Shown: positions 5,989 through 12,817, counted from the first letter of the stretch. The stretch: DNA of 13,634 nucleotides from JBBSEZ01 sp038239195 (GCA_038239195.1 JBBSEZ010000270.1:1-13634), one strand, 5' to 3'. The notes: a model not told the origin generated them from the sequence alone. Numbers and translations: made by a program.

Positions 5989-7866
5989 TTACTCGACCTC
6001 GATCCGATACGGCATCACCGCCCACACCGGGTCGCGGCGCAGCTCCAGCAGCCCGATCACCGGCCGCAGCTTCTGCGTCAGCCCCGGCACTCCGCGCAGC
6101 GCCGCCAGCGCCTGGGCCTCCGTGCCTGCGAGCCGCGCGTCGGCCGAGCGCTCCAGCAGCGTCTCCAGCATGCCGCGCGACTTCGGGAGCTGCAAATACT
6201 CCGGCTCCTTGTCGGCCGGCATCCCCGCCATCTTCCACGCGGCGGCCACGGCGTCGTCGAGCGTGCCCAGTTCATCGACCAGGCCGTTCGCCTTGGCCTG
6301 CCTGCCCGTGTAGATGCGGCCGCCGGCCAGCTTTTCGAGCTGCAAGCGCGTCATCTTCTGGCCCGCCTTCTGGCGGTTGGCGATCACCCGGTCGAGGAAG
6401 ATGTCGTAGACGTCCTGCATCAGCCCCTTCATCGTCTCGCGCTCCGACTTGCTGAACGGCTCGGTGCTCGACAGGATGCCCGAGTGCGCCCCGCGCGAGA
6501 TGACCTCCGTCTTGACGCCGATCTTGTTCCATGCCCCGCCCGTGGCGATCTTTCCGCCCACGACGCCGATCGACCCCGTCAGCGTGCCCGGCTCGGCGTA
6601 GACCTTGCTGGCGCCCATGCTGATGTAGTACCCGCCGCTCGCGGCGACGTCCGACATGCTGGCGACCACCGGCTTCTTGCAGCGGCGCAACTCGTTCCAG
6701 ATCAGGTCGCTGGCCAGGGCCGACCCGCCCGGGCTGTCCACGCGCAGGACGATCGCCTTGACCGTCTTGTCCTCCTCGGCCTGCCGGATCGCCTTGACCA
6801 TCGTCTCCGAGCCCATCACCTCTCCGCCCAGCAGGCTCGACCCACTCTTGCCGCTCGTGATGGCGCCCGTGGCGTAAATAATCGCGACCTTGGGGGCCCG
6901 CGAAGTGACCGACCGCGTGGGCCCGAAGAGGAGCTTGCGGTAGAGCCCGAAGACGTCGAGCTCTTCTTCCTTCTTCTTGCCGTAGTTCTTGACCACCTTC
7001 ACCGAGCTCGCCTTCAGCATGGCCTTCATCGCGGCGGGGTAGGCGTCGGGGTAGCCGGTGCGGTCGATCAGCCCCGCGCGCAGCGCGCCGCGGGCGCTGT
7101 AGGGGCCGGCGTCGATGAGCTGCTTGACCTTCTCGGCGGTGAACTTTCGCGCCGGGCGGGCCTTGACGATGCGATCGACGATGCTCTTCTCGAAGTAGTC
7201 ATCGACCACGGAAGTGAGCTGTTCGCGGTTCTCCTTGCTCAGGCTGTTGCGCGTGAACGGCTCGGCGGCGCCCTTGAACGCGCCCATCTGGAGCATGTCG
7301 GCCACCACGCCGAGCTTCTCGAAGAGGTCCTTGTAGAACGACACCTCCATGCGCACGCCCGTCAGCATCAGCCAGGTCGATTCGGGGAAGCAAACGTCGT
7401 CGCAGGCCAACGCCACCAGGTAGTCCTTGGTCGATCCCGACTCCACGTAGGCGAACGCCTTCTTGCCCGTGGCGCGGAAGGCAGCGATGGCCCGCGTCAG
7501 CTCGTCGAGCTTGCCGTAGCCGACCGACAGGCCGTCGATCTCCAGGTAGAGGGCCTGAACGTCCTTGTCGAGGCGCGCCTTGTGGATGCGGTCGAGGCGG
7601 GCCTTGAAGTTCTCCGGCGAGGCCGAGCCGAACAGCGGGTCGCTGCTCGGCGCCCTCTCGTCGAGGCTGCCCGACAGCTTCACGTGCGCGACGTTCGCCG
7701 CCTTCTTGCCGGCCGGCTCCTCGTCGGCCTTCTTCGCGACGGCGCGGGGGGCTGGCTTCTCGCCCTCCTTCTCGGCGCGGGTGATGGAAGAGGGGATGGG
7801 GCAGACGAGGAGGCCCATCAGGCCGGTGGCGAACAGGGCGCGCCAGGCATTGCGACGCGAGAACAT
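5989..7866 (-). CDS. sppA: Signal peptide peptidase SppA, 67K type
   Basis: A membrane-anchored serine protease that degrades cleaved signal peptides; it has tandem domains with a Ser/Lys dyad. The N-terminus MFSRRNAWRALFATGL is a signal anchor (about 9-24), followed by a Lys/Ala-rich linker (31-58). The first domain spans about 58-270 and contains MGAFKGAAEPFTR with K198, matching the general-base lysine of E. coli SppA. The second domain (325-550) holds RVDSPGG (375-381) and SDVAASGGYYI with the nucleophile S410, then GTLTGSIGV (427-435). The C-terminal 60 residues are an extra tail. The length of 625 fits the 67K form. The ATG at 7866 follows GAGAGAGGGAA, a good Shine-Dalgarno. Confidence 0.95.
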   Translation of the reverse strand: MFSRRNAWRALFATGLMGLLVCPIPSSITRAEKEGEKPAPRAVAKKADEEPAGKKAANVAHVKLSGSLDERAPSSDPLFGSASPENFKARLDRIHKARLDKDVQALYLEIDGLSVGYGKLDELTRAIAAFRATGKKAFAYVESGSTKDYLVALACDDVCFPESTWLMLTGVRMEVSFYKDLFEKLGVVADMLQMGAFKGAAEPFTRNSLSKENREQLTSVVDDYFEKSIVDRIVKARPARKFTAEKVKQLIDAGPYSARGALRAGLIDRTGYPDAYPAAMKAMLKASSVKVVKNYGKKKEEELDVFGLYRKLLFGPTRSVTSRAPKVAIIYATGAITSGKSGSSLLGGEVMGSETMVKAIRQAEEDKTVKAIVLRVDSPGGSALASDLIWNELRRCKKPVVASMSDVAASGGYYISMGASKVYAEPGTLTGSIGVVGGKIATGGAWNKIGVKTEVISRGAHSGILSSTEPFSKSERETMKGLMQDVYDIFLDRVIANRQKAGQKMTRLQLEKLAGGRIYTGRQAKANGLVDELGTLDDAVAAAWKMAGMPADKEPEYLQLPKSRGMLETLLERSADARLAGTEAQALAALRGVPGLTQKLRPVIGLLELRRDPVWAVMPYRIEVE

Positions 7867-7902
7867 GCAGGTTCCCTCTCTCTTTTGTCAGGTGCGATCC
7901 AC

Positions 7903-7924
7903 GGCCCGGCGGGAAGGCCGGGCC
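7903..7924. other. GC-rich hairpin in the sppA leader
   Basis: GGCCCGGC (7903-7910) pairs with GCCGGGCC (7917-7924) around a 6-nt loop, about 37 nt upstream of the sppA start codon. It would form in the leader if transcription starts further upstream. No convincing promoter hexamers were found in 7867-8080. Confidence 0.4.
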
Positions 7925-7969
7925 TCGGGGGACGAGAAGGGGCGAAAAGAAGCGGGCCGCCCCCACCGT

Positions 7970-8007
7970 CCCTCGCGCGCACGGCCCCAGGGGCGCGGGC
8001 GCGAGGG
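7970..8007 (-). terminator. Nested hairpin downstream of the TerB-like gene
   Basis: CCCTCGCGC (7970-7978) pairs with GCGCGAGGG (7999-8007); inside it GCCCC (7984-7988) can pair with GGGGC (7990-7994), though over a 1-nt loop these would open somewhat. It lies 74 nt after the stop of the 8081-8509 gene on the minus strand. It has no T-run, so it may be a pause site or Rho-dependent terminator. Confidence 0.35.
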
Positions 8008-8080
8008 ATGGCAGGACAGCGGCTCGTTGGTCGAGACAGTAGTGATTCGTCCTTGAAGAGATCGGAGCGTGGCGGGCCGA

Positions 8081-8509
8081 TCAGGCGACGCCGCATTCCT
8101 TCTTGACGCGCGTGTACCAATTGGAGAAGAAGCCGGTCTTCACCTTGTAGCTGTTGTCCTCGATGATCTCGATGACCATACGCTTGCACTGGACGTCGGT
8201 CTTCTTGCCCAGGGTGACCTTCTTCATCGTGGTGACGGCGTCGTTGAACTCCTTCTCGTCCACCTTGCCGTCGTTGCTGGCGAAGGTATCGACGAGGTCC
8301 TTGACCTGGGAGAGCGCCTTGCTCTCGAGAACGTAGTTGTTGGTCTCGCACACCTGCGCCAGGGCGGCGCGGGCGGAATCGACGGTCACGCCCTGCTGAA
8401 GGGCGATTTGCAGGATCTCGCGCTCCTCGTTCTTGTCGATGTACTTGTCGTCGTAGGCGCGCAGTTTCACCTGCTCCACGAACTGCCGTTTCACTTCATC
8501 GAGCGTCAT
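8081..8509 (-). CDS. TerB-like conserved hypothetical protein
   Basis: A 142-residue, mostly helical, soluble protein without signal peptide. Two related motifs, YDDKYIDKNEEREIL (about 19-33) and SNDGKVDEKEF (78-88), have the acidic D-G-x-[IV]-D-x-x-E character of TerB-like proteins, which carry a duplicated helical, metal-binding fold. The second resembles an EF-hand loop but lacks the first aspartate. The C-terminus is charged and ends KKECGVA. The ATG at 8509 is preceded by AGGGAGA at good spacing. A TTGACC/TACAAT promoter about 190 nt upstream and a leader hairpin suggest its own regulated transcript. Function unknown; assignment to TerB-like is by motif resemblance. Confidence 0.75.
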   Translation of the reverse strand: MTLDEVKRQFVEQVKLRAYDDKYIDKNEEREILQIALQQGVTVDSARAALAQVCETNNYVLESKALSQVKDLVDTFASNDGKVDEKEFNDAVTTMKKVTLGKKTDVQCKRMVIEIIEDNSYKVKTGFFSNWYTRVKKECGVA

Positions 8510-8559
8510 TGGTCAATCTCCCTTTTTCGGGGGCTTTCCCGAGGCCTCTACTCGTTCGT

Positions 8560-8596
8560 GCCTCGCCCTGCTCCCGCCGCAGGGGCAGGGCGAGGC
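8560..8596. other. Perfect 11-bp hairpin in the TerB-like gene leader
   Basis: GCCTCGCCCTG (8560-8570) pairs perfectly with CAGGGCGAGGC (8586-8596) around a 15-nt loop. It ends 50 nt before the start codon at 8509 and overlaps the 3' part of the small leader ORF. It could act as an attenuator, mRNA stabiliser or protein-binding site. Confidence 0.5.
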
Positions 8597-8694
8597 CATT
8601 GTGTGCGTTTCGCGTTCCGGCGAACTTCGAGCGCCCATGCGCTCTCCAGGTAGTTCGTCGGCGGACGGGCCGGATTTATCGCCATCTCGCCCAG

Positions 8695-8724
8695 ATTGTA
8701 CCGGCGAGAGGGTGGGCAGGTCAA
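8695..8724 (-). promoter_or_regulatory. Promoter of the TerB-like gene
   Basis: Read on the minus strand, TTGACC (complement of 8719-8724) and TACAAT (complement of 8695-8700) are separated by 18 nt, the best sigma70-type match in the window. It lies about 20 nt beyond the preceding gene's terminator, which supports an independent transcription unit with a leader of about 178 nt. Confidence 0.6.
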
Positions 8725-8744
8725 TCCGCGCGCGAAACGACGGG

Positions 8745-8783
8745 CAAGAGAAAAGGCCACCCGGGCAACGTGCCCGGGTGGCC
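8745..8783 (-). terminator. Intrinsic terminator of the thioredoxin-like gene
   Basis: A perfect 13-bp stem, GGCCACCCGGGCA (8755-8767) with TGCCCGGGTGGCC (8771-8783), around a 3-nt loop. On the minus strand it is followed by TTTTCTCTT (complement of 8746-8754). It lies 57 nt after the stop at 8840. The orientation of the T-run assigns it to the minus-strand gene. An intact terminator, together with the intact reading frame beyond the TGA, suggests the gene is still maintained. Confidence 0.85.
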
Positions 8784-8839
8784 CTGCTCGAAGGCTCCCC
8801 TGTCAGACTGGACTGCCGCGAAACGATCGCGACGGATGA

Positions 8840-9409
8840 CTACTTCTTCGGCGGGGGCAAGTCCCTGGACACGGCGGCCACGATGGCCTCGACGTCCGCG
8901 GACTTCATCTCGCCCTTCTTGAAGGCGTAGTTGGCGATCACGGTCTTCCTGCGGTAGAGGACGACCGTGACGTCGGCATCCTTCGCCACGTTGTAGCCGG
9001 CCGGGCCGGCGGGGTTGTCGATGGTCAGGACGATCTTCTTGAGGTTCTGCTTCTTGGCCAGCGCTTCGAGCTTCTTGCCCAGGCCCTCGTCGTCGCTGCA
9101 GAAGACAACAAAGCTGCCCATGCGGCAGTCGCTGTTCTTGGCGGTGGCATCGTCAATTTTCTTGACCAAACTGGTCAAGTTGTCGCTGATCTCGCGGGCG
9201 AAGATCATCGCGACAGGGGAGTTCCCGTTAATTCAGACCTGGCAGCGCTTGGAGCCAGCGGCGCTTCCCGTGACGTTCAACGGGTTGAACGCGGGGATCT
9301 TCTTGCTGCCCTTCTGGGGCCCGGACTTGAGGTCGCCCGCGGCGGTCAAGGCGCTGCATGCCAGCAGCGCGACCGCCAGGGAGGCCCCTAGCGTAACTCG
9401 GTTTCTCAT
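8840..9409 (-). CDS. Secreted thioredoxin-like protein with in-frame TGA at the second CxxC position (putative CxxU selenoprotein)
   Basis: Read through one TGA (9233-9235), the frame is open from the ATG at 9409 to the TAG at 8840: 189 residues with position 59 undetermined. Residues 1-25 are a signal peptide. A conserved SGPQKGSKKIPAFNPLNVTG stretch (29-48) is followed by the redox motif C56-Q-V-X59. The downstream part, starting INGNSPVAMIFARE, then CRMGSFVVFCSD, VLTIDNPAGPAGY and ANYAFKKGEM, is well kept. As I recall the family, residue 59 is cysteine (C-x-x-C followed by NG.NPVAM.FARE), so TGA replaces exactly that residue. AACGGAGG precedes the ATG at 9409; the internal ATG at 9208 has no good Shine-Dalgarno and would lose the export signal. 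Selenocysteine is the reading I favour; a nonsense mutation (TGC to TGA) is the alternative. The gene has its own intrinsic terminator. Confidence 0.7.
9182..9214 (-). promoter_or_regulatory. SECIS-like stem-loop downstream of the in-frame TGA
   Basis: On the transcript, 18 nt after the UGA, GUCGC (9214-9210) pairs with GCGAC (9186-9182) and UGAUCU (9207-9202) pairs with AGAUCA (9192-9187). There is a 2-nt bulge (9209-9208) on the 5' side and a 9-nt apical loop (9201-9193). All 11 pairs are Watson-Crick. The loop begins 32 nt after the UGA, within the range of bacterial SECIS elements as I recall it. A U-G closing pair would place a G at loop position 2, as those models prefer. The hairpin lies within coding sequence, so chance cannot be excluded. 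Confidence 0.5.
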
Positions 9410-9531
9410 GCTGAAACAAACCTCCGTTTGAGATCGGGACCGGGGAAGGCCCCGCGAGCAGGCAGGAGTACGTGGGCGCCGTCCATAAGATTTGACGCTG
9501 GCGGGAGGGCGGTTGTTCGATGGCCCGCCGT

Positions 9532-10572
9532 TTACGCCTCGCCGAGCAGTTGCGGAACCTTTTCGCGCAGCAGTTCGATCTCGGTGTGCGTCTCGCCGAG
9601 GTAGGCGAGGAGCTTGAGGTCGTCGCGCGTGACGGTGCCGCCGGTGAACAGCCAGGCGCGGACGCGGAAGAGCTTGTAGAGCTTCACCAGCTTGCGGTCG
9701 CTGATGAAGATCTTGTCCTCGCGCACCAGCACCTTGATGAGGCGCTGGAACTCGTCGAACACCTCGTTGGGGAAGTAGACCTGGCGGTCGTTCTGCTCCT
9801 CGCTGCGCCCGCTGCGGTGGCGCGTGCCGAACATGTAGGTCAGGTAGCGGTTGGCCTTGAGGAGGTCGTCGAGCGTGGCGTGGGTCTCGCACCACGGCTT
9901 CTGGTTGAGGCCCTTGTATACCTCGCCCTGGATGCCGAAGTCGATGAGGCGCGTGAAGTGCGCCTCTTGCACCGAGCGGCTCTCCGCCTTGAGGCAGAAG
10001 CGGTCCTTGAGCGCGGCCAGCTCGGCTTGCTCGGGGATCTCGTTGGTGGCGGCGAACAGCACGCGCAGGCGCACCGGCATCGGCACGCCGTCCTGGTAGA
10101 ACTTGCGCTCGTTGATGATGGTGAGCAGGATGTTGAGGATGGCCGAGTTCGACTTGAAGATCTCGTCGAGGAACCCAAGCCGCGCCGTGGGCAGCTTGCC
10201 CTTTTCGCGGCGGATGTAGCGACCCTCGCGGAGCTTGGCGATGTCGATGGGGCCGACGATCTCCGACGGCTCCGTGAAGCGCGTGAGCATGTACTCGAAG
10301 TAATCGCCCTCGCCGAGGCCGAGGGCGTCCTTGAACTTGAGGACGAGGTCGGACTTGGCGGTGCCGGGCGGGCCGACGATGAGCAACGGCTCCTGGGCGA
10401 TGGCCGCCACGAGCATGAGGTCGATGAGTTCTTGCTTTTCGACGAAGAAGCGGCCCAGCGACTTGCGGAAGCGGTCGAGGCGCTTGCGGAGGTCTTCCGA
10501 CTCCTCGCGGAGCTCTTCGAAGGGCCAGTCTTCGCGCTGTTTGTTCTCGGGGGCGGCGGTGGCGGCGGCCAT
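9532..10572 (-). CDS. MoxR/RavA-type AAA+ ATPase
   Basis: A MoxR-family chaperone-like ATPase; such proteins usually remodel or activate targets together with a VWA-domain partner. Motifs: Walker A GPPGTAKS (67-74), a FTEPSEIVGP loop (99-108), Walker B LGFLDEIFKSN (132-142, D136 E137), sensor 1 FAATNE with N177, and the arginine finger in LKDRF (R191). The C-terminal helical lid extends to 346. The length fits the RavA-like subfamily. Its ATG at 10572 is close to a TACAAT box. The gene upstream on the same strand is only a 3' fragment, and no VWA gene is seen in the window, so the partner may be lost or elsewhere. Confidence 0.93.
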   Translation of the reverse strand: MAAATAAPENKQREDWPFEELREESEDLRKRLDRFRKSLGRFFVEKQELIDLMLVAAIAQEPLLIVGPPGTAKSDLVLKFKDALGLGEGDYFEYMLTRFTEPSEIVGPIDIAKLREGRYIRREKGKLPTARLGFLDEIFKSNSAILNILLTIINERKFYQDGVPMPVRLRVLFAATNEIPEQAELAALKDRFCLKAESRSVQEAHFTRLIDFGIQGEVYKGLNQKPWCETHATLDDLLKANRYLTYMFGTRHRSGRSEEQNDRQVYFPNEVFDEFQRLIKVLVREDKIFISDRKLVKLYKLFRVRAWLFTGGTVTRDDLKLLAYLGETHTEIELLREKVPQLLGEA

Positions 10573-10610
10573 GGGTGTCTCGGGGGTCAGAGGATGTCGG
10601 GTTGCGGGTT

Positions 10611-10616
10611 ATTGTA
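10611..10616 (-). promoter_or_regulatory. Candidate -10 box for the MoxR gene
   Basis: The complement of 10611-10616 is TACAAT, placing a transcription start near 10604, about 32 nt before the ATG at 10572. No good -35 is seen at 16-18 nt, so the call rests on the -10 hexamer and its position between the two genes. Confidence 0.35.
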
Positions 10617-10643
10617 TGAGGGGGGGAAGGCGGCGGCGCGGGG

Positions 10644-11352
10644 TCAGGGCTGGGTGAGGGGCTCGACGGCGGCGAGGACGACGGCCTCGATTACGTCGAG
10701 TTGTGTTACGCTGAAATACGGCGCGGTTGTGTAAGTGTCGCCAACTCCTCGCAATTCTCGGAAGATCGCTTCGAGCCCGTGCTGAGCGAGCTTAGGGGGT
10801 GCCTGGCCAACGGCGCCTGCGTAGGCGCAGGCGAGCTCCGTCTGCTCGCGCGAGGGCACGGTATCCGAAGCCAACAAGTCCCAGGTCCTTTGGGTGACTG
10901 GCTCAGCGAGCGTGTCCCAGCCGAATGCGTACCACCCTTCTGCAAGGCGCAAGAGCATGCGCAGTTGAGCCTGCGCGCCCGGCGACGTACAATCGAGATC
11001 CTGCACGCTCCGCCCCTGAAGGACCTGCTCGGCCATCGCACAAAGGAACTGATCGAGCTCGTCGTACATCTGCCCCCTTCCAAGAGTGCGAATGCACTGC
11101 CGCAGCAAGGTATCGAGCCAGACCCCGGGCCGCGGAGTCGGAGGCGCGCCGAGCAACTCCTGGGCCCGCGCGAAGAAAGGCGCGACGAGATCGGCGCAGC
11201 GGAAATGGGCGACAACGAAAAGAGCCCTCTCCAAGAACAATGCTCTTTCGGCCAGGTGGACCGGTTCTCTCGCGTGCGGTAGCGCGTCGTACACAGGGAG
11301 GGAGCGAGTGAGAATTTCTCTGGCGAATTCCTCCTGCACGCTTGGCGCCACG
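10644..11352 (-). pseudogene. 3' fragment of a larger gene, truncated by element insertion
   Basis: The frame is open from 11477 to the stop at 10644, but everything above about 11352 translates the antisense of a tRNA 3' half and element DNA, so only about 235 C-terminal residues are native. They are helical and Leu/Ala-rich: LHAERALFLERAL-like segments, FFARAQELLG, then TYTTAPYFSVTQLDVIEAVVLAAV near the end. It could be the tail of a large helical-repeat protein; the final FSxxQLDVxEAVVLA pattern feels familiar from planctomycete proteins beside MoxR genes, but I cannot name the family. No credible start codon or ribosome-binding site remains upstream. The missing N-terminal part would be expected at the right end of the element, outside the window. 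Confidence 0.6.
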
Positions 11353-11405
11353 TTGAGGGCCTGGTCCTTGTCATGAGGGTGCAGGTTCAAGTCCTGTCTC
11401 CAGCA
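11353..11405 (+). other. tRNA-Leu(GAG) 3' half, attachment-site remnant
   Basis: The sequence folds as the 3' half of a class II tRNA: anticodon loop TTGAGGG (11353-11359, anticodon GAG at 11355-11357), 3' anticodon strand CCTGG (11360-11364), a variable arm with a 4-bp stem (CCTT/GAGG, 11366-11378), T-arm GCAGG-TTCAAGT-CCTGT (11381-11397), acceptor strand CTCCAGC (11398-11404) and discriminator A (11405). CCA is not encoded. The expected 5' acceptor strand GCTGGAG and a D-arm are absent upstream, where the truncated minus-strand gene lies. CCACG (11348-11352) can pair 4 of 5 with CCTGG, perhaps by chance or as part of the target-site match. It is therefore not a functional tRNA gene. Confidence 0.75.
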
Positions 11406-11413
11406 CCTTGAAG

Positions 11414-11450
11414 CGAAAGGACTTGGGGCGAATAGCCCTGAGTCCTTTCG
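11414..11450. terminator. Strong hairpin just after the tRNA fragment
   Basis: CGAAAGGACT (11414-11423) pairs perfectly with AGTCCTTTCG (11441-11450), and the stem continues inward with GGGGC/GCCCT (one G-U pair) to a 5-nt loop GAATA. It lies 8 nt beyond the tRNA 3' end and is followed by GCGTTTG, a weak T-run. It looks like the original tRNA terminator carried in the attP region, but it could also be an integrase or accessory-factor site. Confidence 0.55.
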
Positions 11451-11466
11451 GCGTTTGTGGGGTGGC

Positions 11467-11487
11467 CGGTACATCAACGGTACATCA
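11467..11487. repeat. Tandem 10-bp direct repeats upstream of the integrase
   Basis: CGGTACATCA occurs at 11467-11476 and again at 11478-11487, a period of 11 bp, about one helical turn. Such closely spaced direct repeats near an attachment site are typical of arm-type integrase or excisionase binding sites. A similar ACGGTACTTCAC is at 13608-13619. Confidence 0.5.
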
Positions 11488-11535
11488 CCCGCTTGTCTTG
11501 CGTGGCATCTGCGTGGCGGTCCTTTCGGCTGGCAA

Positions 11536-11563
11536 CCGAGTCGGAGTAGGCTCCGCTCGGAGG
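11536..11563 (+). promoter_or_regulatory. Hairpin overlapping the integrase ribosome-binding site
   Basis: CCGAG-T-CGGAG (11536-11546) pairs with CTCCG-CTCGG (11551-11560) as a 10-bp stem with one bulged T and loop TAGG. The Shine-Dalgarno GGAGG (11559-11563) shares its first two bases with the stem, so folding would partly block ribosome access to the ATG at 11570. It would damp integrase translation, for example in read-through transcripts; this is inferred. Confidence 0.5.
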
Positions 11564-11569
11564 TGCAGC

Positions 11570-12817
11570 ATGGCGAGTTTGAGAACGAAGAAGACGAAAA
11601 CGGGTACGAGCTACATCGTGTGCTTCCGCTTCGGCGGGCATCTGTACAACCGCTCCCTGGGCGAGGTGTCCGAGGGCGAGGCCGAGTCGCGGCGGAAACG
11701 GGTGGAGGCCACGATCCACGACATCGGCACCGGGCGGCTGACCCTGCCGCAGGACGCCGACGCCGGGCTGTTCATCCTGTCGGATGGCAAACTGGCCGGC
11801 AAGCCGAAGGCGGCGGTGGAGATCGAGCAGATCACGCTGAAGACGCTCTGGGAGCGGTACAAGGCCGATCTCCCCGAGGGGGCGAAGGAGATGTCGTCGC
11901 AGAAGACCGAGGCTCTGCACGTCAAGCACCTGCTGAAGTTGCTGGGGGAATCGACGGCGGTCACGGGCCTGACAGTCGAGAACCTCCAGGGCTACATCTC
12001 CAGGCGGGCAAAGCAGAAGGGACACCGGGGCCGCGTGAAGCCTCGCACCATCAAGAAGGAGGTCGCCACCCTCCGCATGCTCTGGAACACGTTCGCCCTG
12101 CCCCGGAAGATCGTGACGATGGACTTCAAGTCGCACTTCGGCAAGCTCTTGTACGAGAAGGAGAAGGAGAAGCCGCCTTTCCAGACCTTCAGCCAGATCG
12201 AGCGTCAGATCGCACGCGGCGGGCTGAATGAGAACCAGATCGCGGCCCTCTGGGACGGCCTCTTCCTCGACGCCGGCCAGATCAAGGAGGTGCTGGAACA
12301 CGTCCGCGAGGTCGAGTGGGCACCGGCCTGGGTCCACCCGATGTTCGTCCTGGCCGCGATGACCGGGGCACGCCGCTCGGAGATGATCCGGTCGCGGGTC
12401 GCGGACTGGGACGACCGTCACAACGGCACCGGCTACTTCAGGGAGAGGAAACGCAGCAGCGAGACGACGACCCACCGCATGGTGACCGTCGTGCCCCAGG
12501 TCGCCCAGGCCATCGACGCCTACCTGTTGAAGCACCCTGGTGGCGAGTTCGTCTTCTGCGACGACGCCAACGTCCGGTTGACGCCGAAGTCAGCGGACTA
12601 CTGGTTCGGGCGGGTGCTGGAGGGCGGCAAGTGGCACGTCCTGCGGGGCTGGCACGCCTTCAGGCACTCCTTCGCCAGCGTCTTCGCCGCCAGGGGCATC
12701 GACCAGCGGACCATCGACGGCACTCTGGGCCACCAGACCGACGCCATGAAGAAGCGGTATCGTCACCTGTTCCCCCAGGAGCAGAAGGCCGCGTTCGCGG
12801 CGGTGTTCGGCACTTGA
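11570..12817 (+). CDS. Tyrosine-type site-specific integrase
   Basis: A 415-residue phage-type integrase that recombines attP with attB. Residues 1-60 form an AP2-like arm-binding domain, 87-190 a SAM-like core-binding domain, and 250-415 the catalytic domain. Active-site residues visible: R268 (TGARRSEM), K294 (RERKRS beta-hairpin), H362 and R365 (HAFRHSF), H388 (LGHQT) and nucleophile Y397 (KKRYRHLF). All are present, so it is probably active. The frame is open from 11408, but the ATG at 11570 is chosen because it has GGAGG 6 nt upstream and begins the arm-binding domain (MASLRTKKTKTG). It reads away from the tRNA fragment and ends before a strong hairpin. Confidence 0.95.
   Translation: MASLRTKKTKTGTSYIVCFRFGGHLYNRSLGEVSEGEAESRRKRVEATIHDIGTGRLTLPQDADAGLFILSDGKLAGKPKAAVEIEQITLKTLWERYKADLPEGAKEMSSQKTEALHVKHLLKLLGESTAVTGLTVENLQGYISRRAKQKGHRGRVKPRTIKKEVATLRMLWNTFALPRKIVTMDFKSHFGKLLYEKEKEKPPFQTFSQIERQIARGGLNENQIAALWDGLFLDAGQIKEVLEHVREVEWAPAWVHPMFVLAAMTGARRSEMIRSRVADWDDRHNGTGYFRERKRSSETTTHRMVTVVPQVAQAIDAYLLKHPGGEFVFCDDANVRLTPKSADYWFGRVLEGGKWHVLRGWHAFRHSFASVFAARGIDQRTIDGTLGHQTDAMKKRYRHLFPQEQKAAFAAVFGT

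Larger units (their letters stand above)
8510..8839. other. 330-nt intergenic region with terminator, promoter and structured leader
   Basis: On the minus strand this region holds, in transcription order, the terminator of the thioredoxin-like gene (8783-8745), the promoter of the TerB-like gene (8724-8695), a possible 45-codon leader ORF (8685-8548) and a hairpin (8596-8560). No established protein gene is seen. The leader ORF starts ATG only 9 nt after the -10 box, so a transcript from this promoter would be nearly leaderless. Its coding value is unproven. Confidence 0.5.

Noticed and set aside
5887..8106. A 739-codon open frame on the plus strand
   Set aside because: It is antisense to sppA and part of the TerB-like gene, with His/Arg/Ala-rich sequence typical of GC-rich shadow frames; sppA has all its motifs.
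8840..9208. A separate 122-residue gene starting at the ATG at 9208
   Set aside because: The frame is the same as the upstream signal-peptide part across the TGA; there is no good Shine-Dalgarno, and starting here would remove the signal peptide and redox motif.
9520..10734. A 404-codon plus-strand frame rich in Leu, Glu and Ala
   Set aside because: It is the antisense shadow of the MoxR ATPase gene, whose Walker A, Walker B and sensor motifs are intact.
11320..11405. A complete tRNA-Leu gene
   Set aside because: The 3' half is convincing, but no 5' acceptor strand GCTGGAG or D-arm exists upstream; that DNA codes for the truncated minus-strand gene.
11408..11569. A 54-residue N-terminal extension of the integrase
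   Set aside because: It translates the hairpin and direct repeats of the attachment region; GGAGG lies just upstream of the ATG at 11570.
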